Below, one piece after another: positions 1-14,800 of a stretch of DNA of 64,000 nt (the first letter of the stretch is position 1; each line of letters opens with the position of its first letter). Source of the stretch: Doris montereyensis (taxonomy: Eukaryota > Mollusca > Gastropoda > Nudibranchia > Dorididae). Where the stretch lies: positions 161,001-225,000 of the forward strand of contig JAXRKP010000460.1 of assembly GCA_037039925.1 (NCBI GenBank), read 5' to 3'. The notes below the pieces were generated by a model. It was not told the origin of the DNA and made no database searches. It saw only the letters and a program-made list of their open reading frames with translations. The position numbers and the translations under genes were made by a program.

Positions 1-1885
1 GGAATCTGATCCTAAGTATCTTGCAGCCATTGTCTCACTGGAAGTGTAGCCAGACACAGCCATTTGGCAATGAAGGCGACAGTGTTTGGCATAACCTAAG
101 TCCATGTCAGTGTCAGATTTATAAGACATGCATTAGGTAGTCCGAACCGAAATCTCAAGTGTAAGCAATGGAAAAACAATTGCTACCAATGGAAAGAACG
201 TTAGTACCTGAGTGATTTGATACCAAAATCATTTCTGTTGGACAAAATCAAACAAAGTTACGAATTTTTTAATTTCCGAAAATTTGTTGAATTTTTCAAA
301 TGGGCCAAAACACCAAATTTAACCTTCTATATCTCCCAAAAAACGATTACTCACAAAACTCATAATTCTTAAACTTGAAGTCATGAATACAAAGAACAAG
401 CCCAATTATTTTTCATGACTCTGAAAACTACAAGATGGCTTTTTATTGATGTAGAAAAGGAAAAAATACAAGAACGGTATAATTTGTCTCTACACACTGA
501 ATCGATGACGCACACACGGCCCAAGCTGAGTGACTGGTCAGTACCGCCATAAACCATGGTCTTTGGTACCGCTTACTAGATTTAAGTTAGAAAGCTGTGC
601 CATGTTTTGGTTGAGGATATGTTAAATAAAGCTCTGTTGTGGTAACTCGCAAAGTCGAAATTTAATGACACTAATAGTTTCAATGTAAAATTGAATGAGT
701 TTTCTTTGGGTGGCCTCGTTTTCTCTGTGTTTGTTATGTAAGTGGCTGTACGAAGCGTTTTAGTTTTATAACTTTAATCACCTTGGATGAGCTCGTAACT
801 TTGACATCGAGGCGGGACTATGTGGTATCATTGTAAAGCCTATTTTTAGCACAATCTGATTCAACCATCATTCATTGAGCTATCGCGCAACGCGAAGAAA
901 GAGAGGGGTGTCTCAGGAGCTGGTTTTTCACTGGCTCACCACTTGCTTTCGTGTCTGACCACCCGCTTTCGTGTCTGACCACCCTCATTTACTAGAATGT
1001 GTGAGCTCATTGTATTACACATGGTTGGAAAGGGCTTGAATAGATCTGTCCAATGGTGTAAGCCAAATTAGTAGTAATATTACACTACTACGTTGTATAG
1101 AGGAGAGGGGAGCAAGGTGAATAGGACCGAAAATTAGCAAAATCTGCAACTCGTGCCGTGGTGAGTGGAAAAACGGGCGTTTTGGACAAGCTACATGCAT
1201 AGCTGCCAACCTTTGCAATTTCAAATCTAAAAACAAACTCAGTGACTCAATGACTCAGTGACTGCATGAACTAAAATTCTAACTGGCACTGGCAGTACTG
1301 GCACAGCATTCCTGAATTTTCCAGAAAACTTGAAATGAATAAGTGTAAGGTGTAAGGGTAGTTTTCTTTGTCACCTTTTATACATTCACACATTCCCCCA
1401 AATCACACATATAACTTGAATATCCCTTTACTTTAACTTTAAGGTATATATCATATAACTAATAAAAAGCCTGCTGATTGCTGGTCTGTCTAGCAAAGAG
1501 CAACGATAGTTTTGCAAACTCAGAATATGACGTTTACAGAGTTTCACCCCAACTCTCTTGAGTCTCTGCCGTTGATTTACGGTTTCTTTAAACAAAAATA
1601 ACAGTTGATACTCATTCATATTCATATACATACTTTTGATGACAAGGAAGAATTGACTTGATTTGTTAATTTGTTACAGGTTCCACCCACTGTGTTTGAG
1701 CTGAAAAAATAACAACTTTCGTGACTTGTACATATATACAAAATGCAAACAATGAATGAAAATAAAAAGCGAGAAGTCCAACTTGTCATAATAATACCAT
1801 TTTAATGAAACCCCAAAGCACACATGGTGGCTTCTCAGAATTAAAAAATTTCATAATTTCCCCCATACACAACATGATGTTATTA

Positions 1886-1964
1886 TCACAAAGAGAAACA
1901 TCCCAATCCCACAAAGAATCTATCACAAAGAGAAACATCCCAATCCCATAAAGATTCTATCACA
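1886..1964. repeat. 37-bp direct duplication (2 copies)
   Basis: Two adjacent copies of a unit beginning TCACAAAGAGAAACATCCCA, starting at 1886 and 1923, differ at only a few bases. Confidence 0.75.
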
Positions 1965-3383
1965 TCATAGAAATATTGTCAGACTTCATGATTTAGTAGC
2001 ACGCTAAGATTTTAACATCAAAAGTTATGCAAAAAGTCATTCATCCAAAATAAATTGAAAGGTATATAAATTATAAGACTTAATTAATAAAGACATTGTA
2101 TGTAGCAACTGAACTTAAACGTCTTGCGACGGAAAACTGCTGAAAATTGTGATAATATTATTAATAATTATTATGTTGATGTAAATGCAAGTACACCTAT
2201 GACTGAGCACAACTAAGACAACTTGTAAAGTAGAACTTAGCTCATAATTGAATTGCACTTAACAATACTGGATTTTTTTCCTTAACCAATTCTTCTACAA
2301 AATCAAGGCTGCTAATTCACATAAAAATTTTTGAGACAGTGATCAGTGATAAAGCACAATCTCATGTGAGGAATTCACAGCTCTGCGTAATGTGGTTGTG
2401 ATTGCCCTTCCTTTGGACTCAAAACGCCTTGAAAGAAAAAGAAATTCTGGCAGTGGTTTGAGAATGCATGTATTGTTTGTAAACACATGACATGTGCAAA
2501 CACACATTCATCATGACGACATTCACAGATTACCAGATTCATGGAAAGGAACATATAAATTGGACGTGTGAAAGATGGAAATAAATAAGGATCCAAGGGA
2601 GATAGATGACTGACTCTACGAGTGTAGTTACACGCGTATTGATATTGCTGTTTAAAAATAGAACCTTTGATTTCCGGTAATGACATACTACCCGATAATA
2701 CTTTCTTGTTGTGTTTGTTTACAAATGATTCAACTACACTACACATGTGAGAAATGCCGATACCTTAAGAAGATCTGTATGTAAGTATTGGAAACTGGCA
2801 CCAGCAGAAAAAAAGGAAAGTTAATACTGTCAAATGTCAAACGTCGGGTATGGCAGGCAGTGGTCTACTGAAGAAACCGATACGCGTCGTCAGTCAGTAA
2901 TGAGTTCAAAGAATTCAGAACTTTGATCTTTGAGTGAGACTCATCTATTGCTTTGATTTGAGCAGAGGTTGAGTTGATTATACTTATATTAACTAAAGTA
3001 GCAATAGTACTAGTAGTAGTAGAGGTCTTTAAGTAGAGATCATGAGTGAAGCAAATGGGAAAACTATACCCTTGGATAGTAATGTATCATCACATTCACA
3101 TTCAATTTCATGCTCCGATTCCAAGACAGTGTATGAATCAGTTTCCCAAATTATTTATCGAATATAAACATCAATGACATCATTTCAATAACCTTGCTTT
3201 TTGCTGTCCTCCCTTCAAACAGTAAAGTTCATATTCCATTTTAATTTTGTAGAACGGAAGAAAACAACATGTAGAGCAACGGTTCAGCAATATCATTGAG
3301 TTTATCAACATACATGTGTACACATGTTCGCAGAAAAAGACAACAGAAATCTGCATAAAATAAACAATAAAACAATATGTATA

Positions 3384-3492
3384 AAAAAGGGTAGATGAGG
3401 CATATATATATGAAAAGGGTAGATGAGGCGATATATATATGAAAAGGGTAGATGAGGCGATATATATATGAAAAGGGTAGATGAGGCGTAAT
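3384..3492. repeat. Short minisatellite, ~31-bp unit, 4 copies
   Basis: The block GGGTAGATGAGGCGATATAT followed by ATATGAAAA recurs about four times. The repeated AT stretch may be an expanded microsatellite inside the unit. Confidence 0.8.
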
Positions 3493-4087
3493 GGAGTCAA
3501 TCGTTATATAATTGACAAAAGTGTAAAATTTTATTAACATGAAACAGTTGTGTCTTGATACATAGAAAACATATTCCTGAAAAGAAAATAATAATAAATG
3601 GCAATAGTAAATGATAATTTCTACAATGGGCTACCGATGTTCATGAGAAAGAAAGACATACTTTGCATAGAGAAGGGTTTCCCTCTGGGCGGCTTTCATC
3701 TTTAAACAAACACAACATTCATCAAACACACACTTTTCAAAGACACACGTCATCTTAGCGGAGGACATTTTCCAAACCAATTTTTCTTCATTTCCCTTTG
3801 AGCTTATTTCATGTCCTAACTTTTCATGCAAAGATTCTTTTCCAAACAGCTTATAAATCTATAAATTCGCTTTTTTTCTACCGCCAATGTTGATTGTTTC
3901 CCTTTACTTCATGCAGCAAATTATGGTGGTTGAGTTTGGGAGAAACCAAAACAAAACAAATCCTTAACAGGGGTCAACAGTTTTAGGACCATACTTGAGT
4001 AGCTATGTCTTTGAAATATACCAGTGTAATGATTTAAACAGTTGTTTTTTTTAGTGTTGGCACAATGATGATTTTACTCCCAGCCTC

Positions 4088-4088
4088 C

Positions 4089-4152
<64 letters not shown>

Positions 4153-4176
4153 TCTACTACTACTACTACTACTACT
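4088..4176. repeat. AAT then CTA trinucleotide microsatellite
   Basis: An uninterrupted (AAT)n run of about 60 bp passes directly into (CTA)n. This compound tract indicates slippage of adjoining triplets. Confidence 0.9.
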
Positions 4177-5753
4177 AATGATATGTGTGCCTTGTGATTA
4201 GGAGTTTACCTCCAGTTTCAAATTAAAGAAAAAGAAACACATTGAAATATCAGTGTTGAAGTTCAAGAGTGTGAGAAGTAAGCATTCCCCAAACTGTACT
4301 CCTGTTTCACCATATGCTGAGGTCTCAAGGTGAATAAAGAAGAAACAGCAGGATGAAAAAGAAAGATAAATAAAAGACAGAAGTAGCATTGCCCGCGAAA
4401 TGCCCACTGGGATGATGATAAGTGTTGTCTCCGTGCCTGTGTTGATTGGTGAGTATATGTGTGTGTGTGGTTTGGGAATGGACGTGTTGGGAGGAAACGG
4501 GGTTTTAAAATAAAAACAAGCACACCTTGATCCTGGATTTTCAAAGTAAAATTTGCTCATGCGGTTAATAATCATAAAGTACAAAGCATTGGAGGGCGTT
4601 ACATCAATTTTGTTTAATACTGGAGGAATCGAGGAGAAATTGATACACCCGCGAAGCGTCAAACTTTCTTTAAAATTGGGACAAAAAAAAAACCCCCAAA
4701 AAACAAAAAAATTCTGTGTGACATCGCGTTCACATAAACGGCCCAACCATACGCAACACCAGTGAGAATAGTGATGCGACTATTGACGACCACACACAGT
4801 CATTATGGACGTAGAGACAGATCTTCGGATAATGGTAATACGCTGTTCTGTTATGAAGCTGTCCCATTCGATGACCTCTTTGTAGACGACAACGGTATAA
4901 TTTCCTTAAGTAATTAGTTGCATCACACATACACACTCACACGCAATATATAAATATATATATATATGAATGTGATAATATATGTGTATCACATGACATA
5001 CATCAGTTTTATTCAACACAAATAATACGTGCTGTAAAGTTTTACAACGGACACAGGATAGGCCTACCTAACCAGCCTCTAATTATGTATTAAGCAAGAA
5101 GAGATTCCAGGTACAAACAAATTTCCAAACTATTAAAAGTATCATTAAATCTTCATGATTTTCACCAAACAGTGTGAAGAGGCTTGCCTGTGAAGAAAGG
5201 ACTGACGTCTGAAGTGAAGTCTTAGTGTGACGTAGTTTGATACATGAGGGTGTCCAGCAAAATGGCAGATTAAAACGTCCAAGTTTGAGTAAGTAAACAA
5301 AAAATAAATAAACACGTCTTAATATTTAATAACGTGTTGCTTATCAATAGCGTAACTTTGTCTGTGTCAAGTATGAAAGTGATATACGCAATTTTTTTTT
5401 TTTTTTACTACGCATTTGGAAAAAAGAAATTGGGTTAAAATCCCCCACCATTGAGGTGTTAGACAATGATGAAAAGTCAGGGCTGAATGAGTTAACGTTT
5501 TGCTTTAGGCTAATAATAACATTTCAGGCAATTTTACCGCCAGAGTCCCAAAATTCGACAGATTTTCCTTACCCAAGACACCAGTCTCCGCTCATTTCCG
5601 ACCTAAGCGTGAAAAATCTGGCACATCTCCTACTTACTTAGCTGGACACCCTGTATAACATGAAAGTATTTAAAACTGTTATATTTCCAGAATAAAAATC
5701 ATATAATGTATATATATAAATATACTCTATAAATAATGCCACACATCTTCAAG

Positions 5754-5854
5754 TTACACAGATTGAACTTCCTCCAGCTGGATATCAAAGCCTTCTGCTT
5801 CTTCTTGAGTTATGTACAGGCTGGCATGGACCATGATGGCAAAGAAGGAAGCAC
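5754..5854 (-). CDS. RABAC1: RABAC1 exon 5 (stop codon)
   Basis: Acceptor CTTTCAG before 5854. The exon encodes GASFFAIMVHASLYITQEEA and an acidic end finishing EEVQSV, with TAA at 5756-5754. Phase matches exon 4. The short acidic tail after the last hydrophobic segment is as expected for the family. Confidence 0.88.
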
Positions 5855-8800
5855 CTGAAAGAGTTGCAAAAGGAAAAATACGCTCAGACAAAGAGTTTCT
5901 CGACAAAGGAATGAATCAACCATTTATTCAATTCTATGCTTAAAACAACCATCAGTGCTTTTGAGCAGTCGTAAGATATCAACTACGGTGAAAAATGACA
6001 ATAAGTGACAACTCCACCAATACAGACAGAACAAACACGTGTTTGTTCTGTCTTTATTGGTGGAGCTGTCACTTTTTTTTTCATTTTTCACCTTTGATTT
6101 CACTCCACTGTGGCTCCTTTGTATTGAGATATCAACTACTAAATCTTGTCATTGGCCTGTCAAATCAAGGCGTTTGTTTCATTTGCCCGAAATTTAAAAA
6201 AAACCCAACTGGTGTACACTTCAGATTGAAAAAAATCTGATACAAGGGTAGCAACATGATTGTACAGATGTACTGTAATGCACAACTTTTGAGACGGCAA
6301 TTGCTATTTTGTTCTAATTCAGTCAAATTACATCTGTTTGCACATGTTCACATGCCTTTTCAATTTTGTTTGTATCAACAACAAGAAAAGAAGTGAAGAA
6401 GGTGAAAAAGTTCCAGCGCTTTATTCTTATAATTCGAAAGAAAATCCTCTCGGTGAACTTTCCGCAACTATCAAATTTGGCTACGGACAGAACACAGGAC
6501 GTCATTTTGCTCAAGACACATGGCATCCCCCAACTGGTTATTTGTATAAAAAAATCTTTAAACAGAACATACAAACATTTTGTTATCATATGGCTGTTAC
6601 TGTCAATGGGTGCTTTATCGTAGTTGAGGTTAGAAGGGATGTGCCACTGTTATCGTAGTTGAGGTTAGAAGGGATATGCCACTGTTATCGTAGTTGAGGT
6701 TAGAAGGGATATGCCACTGTTATCGTAGTTGAGGTTAGAAGGGATATGCCACTGTTATCGTAGTTGAGGTTAGAAGGGATATGCCACTGTTATCGTAGTT
6801 GAGGTTAGAAGGGATATGCCACTGTTATCGTAGTTGAGGTTAGAAGGGATATGCCACTGTTATCGTAGTTGAGGTTAGAAGGGATGTGCCACTGTTATCG
6901 TAGTTGAGGTTAGAAGGGATGTGCCACTGTTATCGTAGTTGAGGTTAGAAGGATGACTGTTATAGTAGTTGAGGTTAGAAGGGATGTGCCACTGTTATCA
7001 AGTTGAGGTTAGAAGGGATGTGCCACTGTTATTGTAGTTGAGGTTTTCTTTTGTTTACACTGTCTATAAAATGTGTGAGGTTAGACAGACTTTTTTCTCT
7101 TTTCTTTACATCTCTTGATAAAATGTGTAAGTTATTAGACACATCTCTATAAAATTTTTTTTTGTGTAAGTTATAGACTTTTCTTTTCTTTACATCTCTA
7201 TAAAATGTGTAAGTTATAGACAGACTTTTTTTCTTTTCTTTACATCTCTATAAAATGTGTAAGTTATAGACAGACTTTTTTTCTTTTCTTTACATCTCTA
7301 TAAAATGTGTAAGTTATAGACAGACTTTTTTTCTTTTCTTTACATCTCTATAAAATGTGTAAGTTATAGACAGACTTTTTTCTTTTCTTTACATCTCTAT
7401 AAAATGTGTAAGTTATAGACAGACTTTTTTTCTTTTCTTTACATCTCTATAAAATGTGTAAGTTATAGACAGACTTTTTTCTTTTCTTTACATCTCTATA
7501 AAATGTGTAAGTTATAGACAGACTTTTTTCTTTTCTTTACATCTCTATAAAATGTGTAAGTTATAGACAGACTTTTTTTTCTTTTCTTTACATCTCTATA
7601 AAATGTGTAAGTTATAGACAGACTTTTTTTTCTTTTCTTTACATCTCTATAAAATGTGTAAGTTATAGACAGACTTTTTTCTTTTCTTTACATCTCTATA
7701 AAATGTGTAAGTTATAGACAGACTTTTTCCCTTTGTTTATACACTTTTCTTTATCTCTATAAAATTGTTTATAGACAGTTTTCCCCAAAGTTCACAAAAA
7801 AGCATACATAGTCATAGTTGTCAACATTTTCCAATATAAAAAAATCCCCCCCCCCCGACTCAGACCCAGCAAGCTAACTGTAACTTGCACGATGTAAGAG
7901 CATTACATCTAAATACATGTACAAGAAATATAATGAAAAGGGCCGCAATAAAAAAAAACAACAAAACAATGTTATCAGACATGCCAACTTTTTAGAATTA
8001 AAATTCAAGAGAGATCCGTGTCATCATAGCCCTATAAGTAGTACATTGCTGAGGTTTTGAAGCTCGAGCCCTGTATGGTCACTCCCTATATATATATATC
8101 TATGGGTTTATTTTTCAAAAGTATATCAAGCCATTACAGTCTTGCAGACTATTCATCCTCTGATTCTATAAAACATGAGTGAAAATTTCACATGTGCCAT
8201 GTGCATGTTGTGCAAGTTACAGATCCCATAGCAGTTATTGAAAAGGTGAGCCCCCTCCCTCCCCTTGATAGTAGTGATAGGCTCTAGTCAAATAATTATT
8301 CAAACACACACACACACACACAAACAATAAAAAAAACAACCCAAGAACAGACAAAAAACAAGTGAATCATCTCTTCTTTTAGTTTATCTTCATTTCTTTA
8401 CATTCAAATCCACCTCTTCTCACTAAACATTCTTCATCCTCTTTTATCGCAGTCACTAATTTCCATCATTTATTTCATGTTGTTTAATTCACTTTCTTCC
8501 ATGGCATTTTACTTTGCAGTCACTTTACTTTCCTCCTGACCATTTTATTACAACTACAATATTCCCTAATATTCTCTTCAAGTATGCCCCCTCTCTCTCT
8601 ATCTAAACAATGGCTACCTATACAAATATTAACATTTGGATAATATCTAGATCCAGATTCTAGATCTTCCTTCAATACATTAACATCGAATAATGTGTAG
8701 ATCCAGATTCTAGATCTTCCCTCAATACATTAACATTGGATAATGTGTAGATCCAGATTCTAGATCTTCCTTAAATACATTAACATTGAATAATATGTAG

Positions 8801-11800
8801 ATCCAGATTCTAGATCTTCCTTCAATACATTAACATCGAATAATGTGTAGATCCAGATTCTAGATCTTCCTTCAATACATTAACATTGGATAATGTGGCA
8901 ATGCTAGATTACTACCAAGCTAGTGTTTATGACCTTTGCAAAGACAGGCAGTGAGGCAAAAAGGGCATGTTGAAGGCGATAAACATTGACATGAAATAAT
9001 ATTGATTGGAAGCCCTGTAGGAACGAAGACAAGACAAGACAAATACAAAGAAATAGACAGAGAAAAATATCTTTGGACACGTCATGCAAACAGATTTTAT
9101 TTCTGTCTCGCTTCAAACATGGCACATGCCATATCTCCCCCCCAACACATTTAAGTTTTTATCCGTTTTAAACCTATCACAAGCCTCGAAGAATCTTGAG
9201 ATTCAAAGTCATTTGAATTAGATGATCATGAGATAAAGCATTAAGAAGAAGACAAGATATCAGACATTTGATTATGTGAGATCTGGCTTTGGGAAAAAAA
9301 AAAAAAAAAAAAAAAAAAAAAGACAAGTGGTGATCCTTATTTAATCGTTTCATTGAAATATCCCCCACATCCACCATATGCAAAGATCTCAGGATGCATT
9401 AAGAGGAATCGGCAAGATGATTTGGTTAGGCGTGGCATGTGCCATGTTTGAAGCGAGACAGAAAAAATCTGTTTGTATGACGTGCCCAAAGATGTTTTTT
9501 CTCTGTCTATTCTTGTGTATTTGTCTTGTCTTGTCTTCGTTCCAACGGGGCGGCCTCCATTTAACCATTTAACCGAAAGAGCTAAAGGAGAGAAGTTGAA
9601 CCTTCAAGCAGCGTACGCCAACCACCCACAAGCAGTGATTTAAATATGAAAATCCAAAAACTCCGAACTGAGCAATGTTGGTTTTGACTAATTGATATTA
9701 AAAAGGAATAAAACTACAGTAGGCCTATGACTGGTGAAGAGGAATATGAAATAGTAATGAAGGGCATAATAGAAAGAAAACAGGACAGAACATTGAAAGT
9801 TTTGGGTGGCCCACCCTTCGTCAGCAACAAAGAAAGCCGGTTTTTAAAATTCTCTACATCCAACATAACCCCCCCACCACCAAAAAAAATTGCTTCTTAC
9901 TAAAACAGCACGGACTTACCAATGACCCAAAACACGGCAGATCCAGCACCGGCAAGCCAGAAGAGGGGAAAGGAACAGGCACCTACAACTGCATACTGCT
10001 GTGCCAGGCTAAGTTCACGGCCTGTCATGCGAAGAAAAGCAAGATGACACGATGATGAAAAAGTATACATTGTATGATAAAGTTGCTAGTTAAGGCATAG
10101 CGGCCTATATAGAGAAATAACCTGACAAACATAAAGGACAAAGATATGGATTTATAGGTTGTATCCCCCGAACAAGTGCAGGCTCACAGACTGTACATCA
10201 TTCATTCCCCAAGCAGACCGTTTCATTTAATTCAAAGTCCTCCTCAACTCCCAACAAACATGTTAGGCTTTTGATCCTAACACTCTGACAAGATCTTTAT
10301 CTACCTATAGCTGGGTACTCATTCACACCTGAGTCAAGAGAGGAAAAAGTAGAATGAAGTACTTTTCTAAGAGTACTACTTTGTGAAAAAAAACCCCAAC
10401 CCACCTCTGTGCCAGCCGTGAGGCTTGAACCAGTGTCGTTGAGATTACAAGCTCACAACATTATGGTTCAGCTAGATAACATAATGAATACGTATGACAT
10501 AATGTTGGCTCAGGGTCACGCTGCCCTACCGACACCTAAACTACCAGGTAATTGTGAAGGAAAAAAAAAAAAAGGCTCTAAATCTAAAGTTTTCAGCTGG
10601 ATAGACTGACTTAGGTTGCATTTTTTTTGTTAGACTCAAGAAAATTACACTCCTTTCTTTCTTCAACACCAGTTTCCATTCTATCTTCCGGTGCAGATTA
10701 TAACTCCAAAGTCCTCAATTTAGACAGGGTAACTTAGCAAAAGCAAAAGCACTCAAAAATACCACTTTCTTTCTTCAACACTTTCCATTCTATCTTCCGG
10801 TACATGGGTCAACCAAATGATTATAACTCCAAAGTCCTCAAATACGTAGTTTAGACAGGGTAACTCTGAGTCAACAACAAATATGATTAGAGTAAGAACA
10901 CTAGGCCCTGTTTTACCATAAAATAGCCCATAGAATTTGACTGGATCGATGCTACAACTTCACTGATTGGCCAAGGCAATACCCATTTGGTCTAAGCATG
11001 GGTGCAGAAAGCAGCGCAACCGCAGCACACTGCTGTGTCACAACGAGGCCGACAATACTTTACAGTATTGCAGGTCCGTGGCCACAGCTTCTGACCTCTA
11101 CCACTGAACTCAATGCATGCCCTCGCAGCCTTTGTTGTTTTCTGACTATGGCCTTTTGTGTTTGCAGACGCTGCCATTTCTCCTTTAATTTTAAAGTACG
11201 TCATTTGTTGCTTATATATCTTATTGTTGTTTTGTATCAATAGTTTGCTTGGAAATAAAATAAAATAAAAATGTTTCTAAAATGCCAGAAGACTTTTGAT
11301 TTGACCCACATCCACAACTAAGGTGATCTCAGGGGTTTTAGTAGAATTTAAAAAACCGTTTTTACCTGGGCTTTTCTGTAAATGGCCACGCCCACCTAAT
11401 TATTATATGGAATAAAATCTCCAGACTGTGACATTTGAATGTCGATTACCGGCAGCACCCCTGCCAACCACTCACGAGGGATTAGCAGAAGATATGATGC
11501 AATGTAGGTGATACTATTCCCGCGTGGAAGTGCACAGTATATCATTCACATGCTACGGTATAATAATATGGTGCAATACGTTCATAATGAAATGACACAA
11601 ATTGAAAAATTCACATCTCCAAAAGCTTTTTATATCATGCATAAATGGTGTATTGAAAGTGAAACCTCACCCATGATAACTATTTTCTTGTCTTGATTCT
11701 TCACACTGATTATATAACAAGCCCCAAGGCAAGCTGCTATGGCCACTAATAAGAGGGAGAAGTGAGCCTGAGAACAGATGAACATACATTATATGAGTCA

Positions 11801-11844
11801 ACAAAAAATCTAACAAACACAGACTGTCTTGGCCAACCTCAATC

Positions 11845-11875
<31 letters not shown>

Positions 11876-14800
11876 AAAAGAAGAAGAAGAAGAACAACAA
11901 AACAAACAACAACCCCAAACCAATAAACATCCACCAACTATTCCTGGTATTTGTCGCTTCTTTGTTCCTATTGGGCTTTAATGTTATTTAATGTCATTAC
12001 TTTCCATTTCCAACATGCCCCTTTGCCTGACTTGTTTGTCTTAGGAAATCTAATCAAAGTCCATCTATGTCATGCCAGACAGCTGGCCTGTGACGCAGGC
12101 ACTGGGACTCCCTTAACACCCAGGCTTCATAGGAAGGATGGCAACAGTCTTGAAAGCTTATAATATAAATATATATATGCATGTTATTGTTTACGTCTAC
12201 AATTATAATTGTTTATTACTAAACAATTCATCTGCCAATCGCCCACAACACAGGAACAGTAAAAGAGAAAGTGATGTACAAAGGGTGTAAAGAGGATCTA
12301 CTTATAAAAGAATATATACCGTTGGTGAAGAAAGGGAGAGATTGAAAGTAGATTTTGAAATGGTTATTTATAGGTGAAGAAAGGGAGAGATTGAAAGTAG
12401 ATTTTGAAATGGTTAATATAATATAAAGAATCACAGTTCCCAATGGTTATCATAATCATCATCAAGAAACAAAGAAGCAAAAAAACAATCAAAATGACTG
12501 ACAAAAAACCCATTGTTCAACAAAAACTACAATTGCTTACAAATAATGAAATCAATGTGAACAAAAACAAATGTTGAAACAAAAAAAACCATTACAACTT
12601 CCATCAAATGAAAAAAAAATTCATTAAAAAATCTTCCTAAGATCTTAACCTCTCACCTCCTCATTTCCCACCACTATCCCTTTTTTCCCTCTCTCAACAA
12701 GAAATTTCTATAAATTCTTAGTTGTCTGTTTGTTCACCAAAGGCTCTGTTGATACGCCCCTCAGGGTAAGGCTAACAACCATATTTTGCATAATGTGGGC
12801 TTTGAACATCCCATGGTTGTTTATGTTTCAGAAAATTTTCTACCGGATGTAACCTTGAATTAATGTAACCTTCATTGTACCCCTGTCTTTGAGTAGAATT
12901 TCATTCTGCTAACCCGCCATTTTCAAGAGATTTTATGATTAAACAATCAAAATACAGTAGTTTCTGTCAAATTGCACGCGGACAAAATGCAAGATTCGTC
13001 ATAATGCACGATTTTTTCAGGGAACCGAATTTTACAAAATGGAACAAAGGCTGGCTTGACTTTGCCAAAATGCAACATGTTTTTGGAAATATGACTTCAA
13101 TTTATTGCACTTAAAGAGTCAATTCATGTGAAAAATAAACTTGGACAACGTCTTTATGTCTCGTCCCAATAACATTTGTCACGCACGTGTATATGTGTTT
13201 GTGTGTGCGTGTGTATGTGTAGCTCTTGGCAGCCTTATCCGCCCGTTCCTTTCCCGACTCAGCCGTCGACGATGGTCTGCCAGATAGACACTCTGATCGG
13301 CTCTCTCTTTGATCACGGGAAAAAATTTGAGAAAGGTCTTGTGTCACTTTTACCCATGGATGTCGTACTTTGTATGACAGGCGTGTCATGCGTGTCAACA
13401 AGTTTTAAAAAAATCCTATTTGACGCATGTCTCCACCATCCCATCCCTTCTTGTAGTCTTGAAGAAGAATGAACAATCTATGCCTATACTTGAGAATTAT
13501 CCTCAAACCAAGTAACAACAAACAAAACCCAAATAATAACAAACTAACAAAACAAAAGAGTTTATGTCCAAACAAGAAAGGCAATGTAAATACATTATAT
13601 AGCACATTATATAGGGTTGTGGCTATTGAGTCCGCCAAAATGCATGTTCGCCAAAATGCAAGATTTTTTTTTGTCACCCGTGGACCATACATTTTTGCGG
13701 AGACTTACTGTAGTACTGTTTACGCCTACCTGCGTAAACTCAGTATATCGAATACTGACCCAATCTAATAACCGTAATTAACATTACCCGGGATGTAACA
13801 ACAAATCAGAGAAATTTGTAACAGAAAACAAGAATTTTAGAAAACAACACTAACAACAAACCCTAAAAACTTCCAAAGAAAAAGTGTGTAAATGTATCGT
13901 ATACTCACAAGCAAAATAGAACCAGGCCCATGAAGACAAAGAGATAATTTCCTTGAAAATGTTCGATATTTTTCACCACTCTCTTTGGCACGGGGGAGAC
14001 ACTTTTTGGCATCTTAAACTTTTTTTGTGTTGATAAATTCTCCCCATGGCTTGACTCTTTCCCTGGTTTTGGAAAACCATTCTCTGGCTGACGCATTGGA
14101 CAATGACATCGACATGACTCTGACAAAGAAAATAACAAATAAAAAATTATGATAATGCTAAATAAACCCATATATATATTCAACACATCTGTGATGTCAA
14201 AACCTGTGTCAGACTAGCGTCTTGTCCAGGAGGAGATTATTATCAACTGTTCCGCTTCACGCTATATAGAAATCCAGATACGCTAATGGCTTTGAGGGAA
14301 CTTAAAATTTACTTTTTGCCCAACATGTCTGGATCTTTTAAAAAGTCTCATGCTATAGAACAATCACACACACATAATTTTTATCAGCAGGCAACTGACA
14401 TTATATCCTTTTTAACATAAACATATTCATCAGATGTCTTCAGACGGTTGGTGCATTTAAAATTAAAACAAGCACACCAGTATCATTCAAAATCAAAACT
14501 TGGGACTCATCTGATGTGGAAGATGGTTTATACATCTAGTAGTAGCATGGTAGTAAACTTCTAGATGGGGAATTATGAGCCTAACAGACAAGCAAATGCT
14601 TATATAATTAAGAAATGCACCCTCACATCTATGCATGTATAAGCATGGTAGTAAACTTCTAGACGGGAAATTATGAACCTAACAAACAAGCAAATGCTTA
14701 TAATTAAGAAATGCGTCCTCACATTTATGCCTATACAATTCTTTTAAGATCATACAGTTGAACTCCCTTACAACGGGATTGTTGTCTACCTTGTGGAGAG

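Larger units (their letters stand above)
1..5753. other. Non-coding 3' flank, no gene seen
   Basis: AT-rich sequence downstream of the minus-strand Rab acceptor gene. I found no exon with protein similarity on either strand. It holds a 37-bp direct duplication, a short 31-bp array, an AAT/CTA microsatellite and scattered AT runs. The 3' UTR of the minus-strand gene must begin just below 5754, but I could not place a convincing poly(A) signal. Confidence 0.5.

Noticed and set aside
13111..13401. Minus-strand open frame with Arg/Ser-rich sequence
   Set aside because: No recognisable domain, lies inside a dispersed repeat, and contains a TG/CA-rich stretch.
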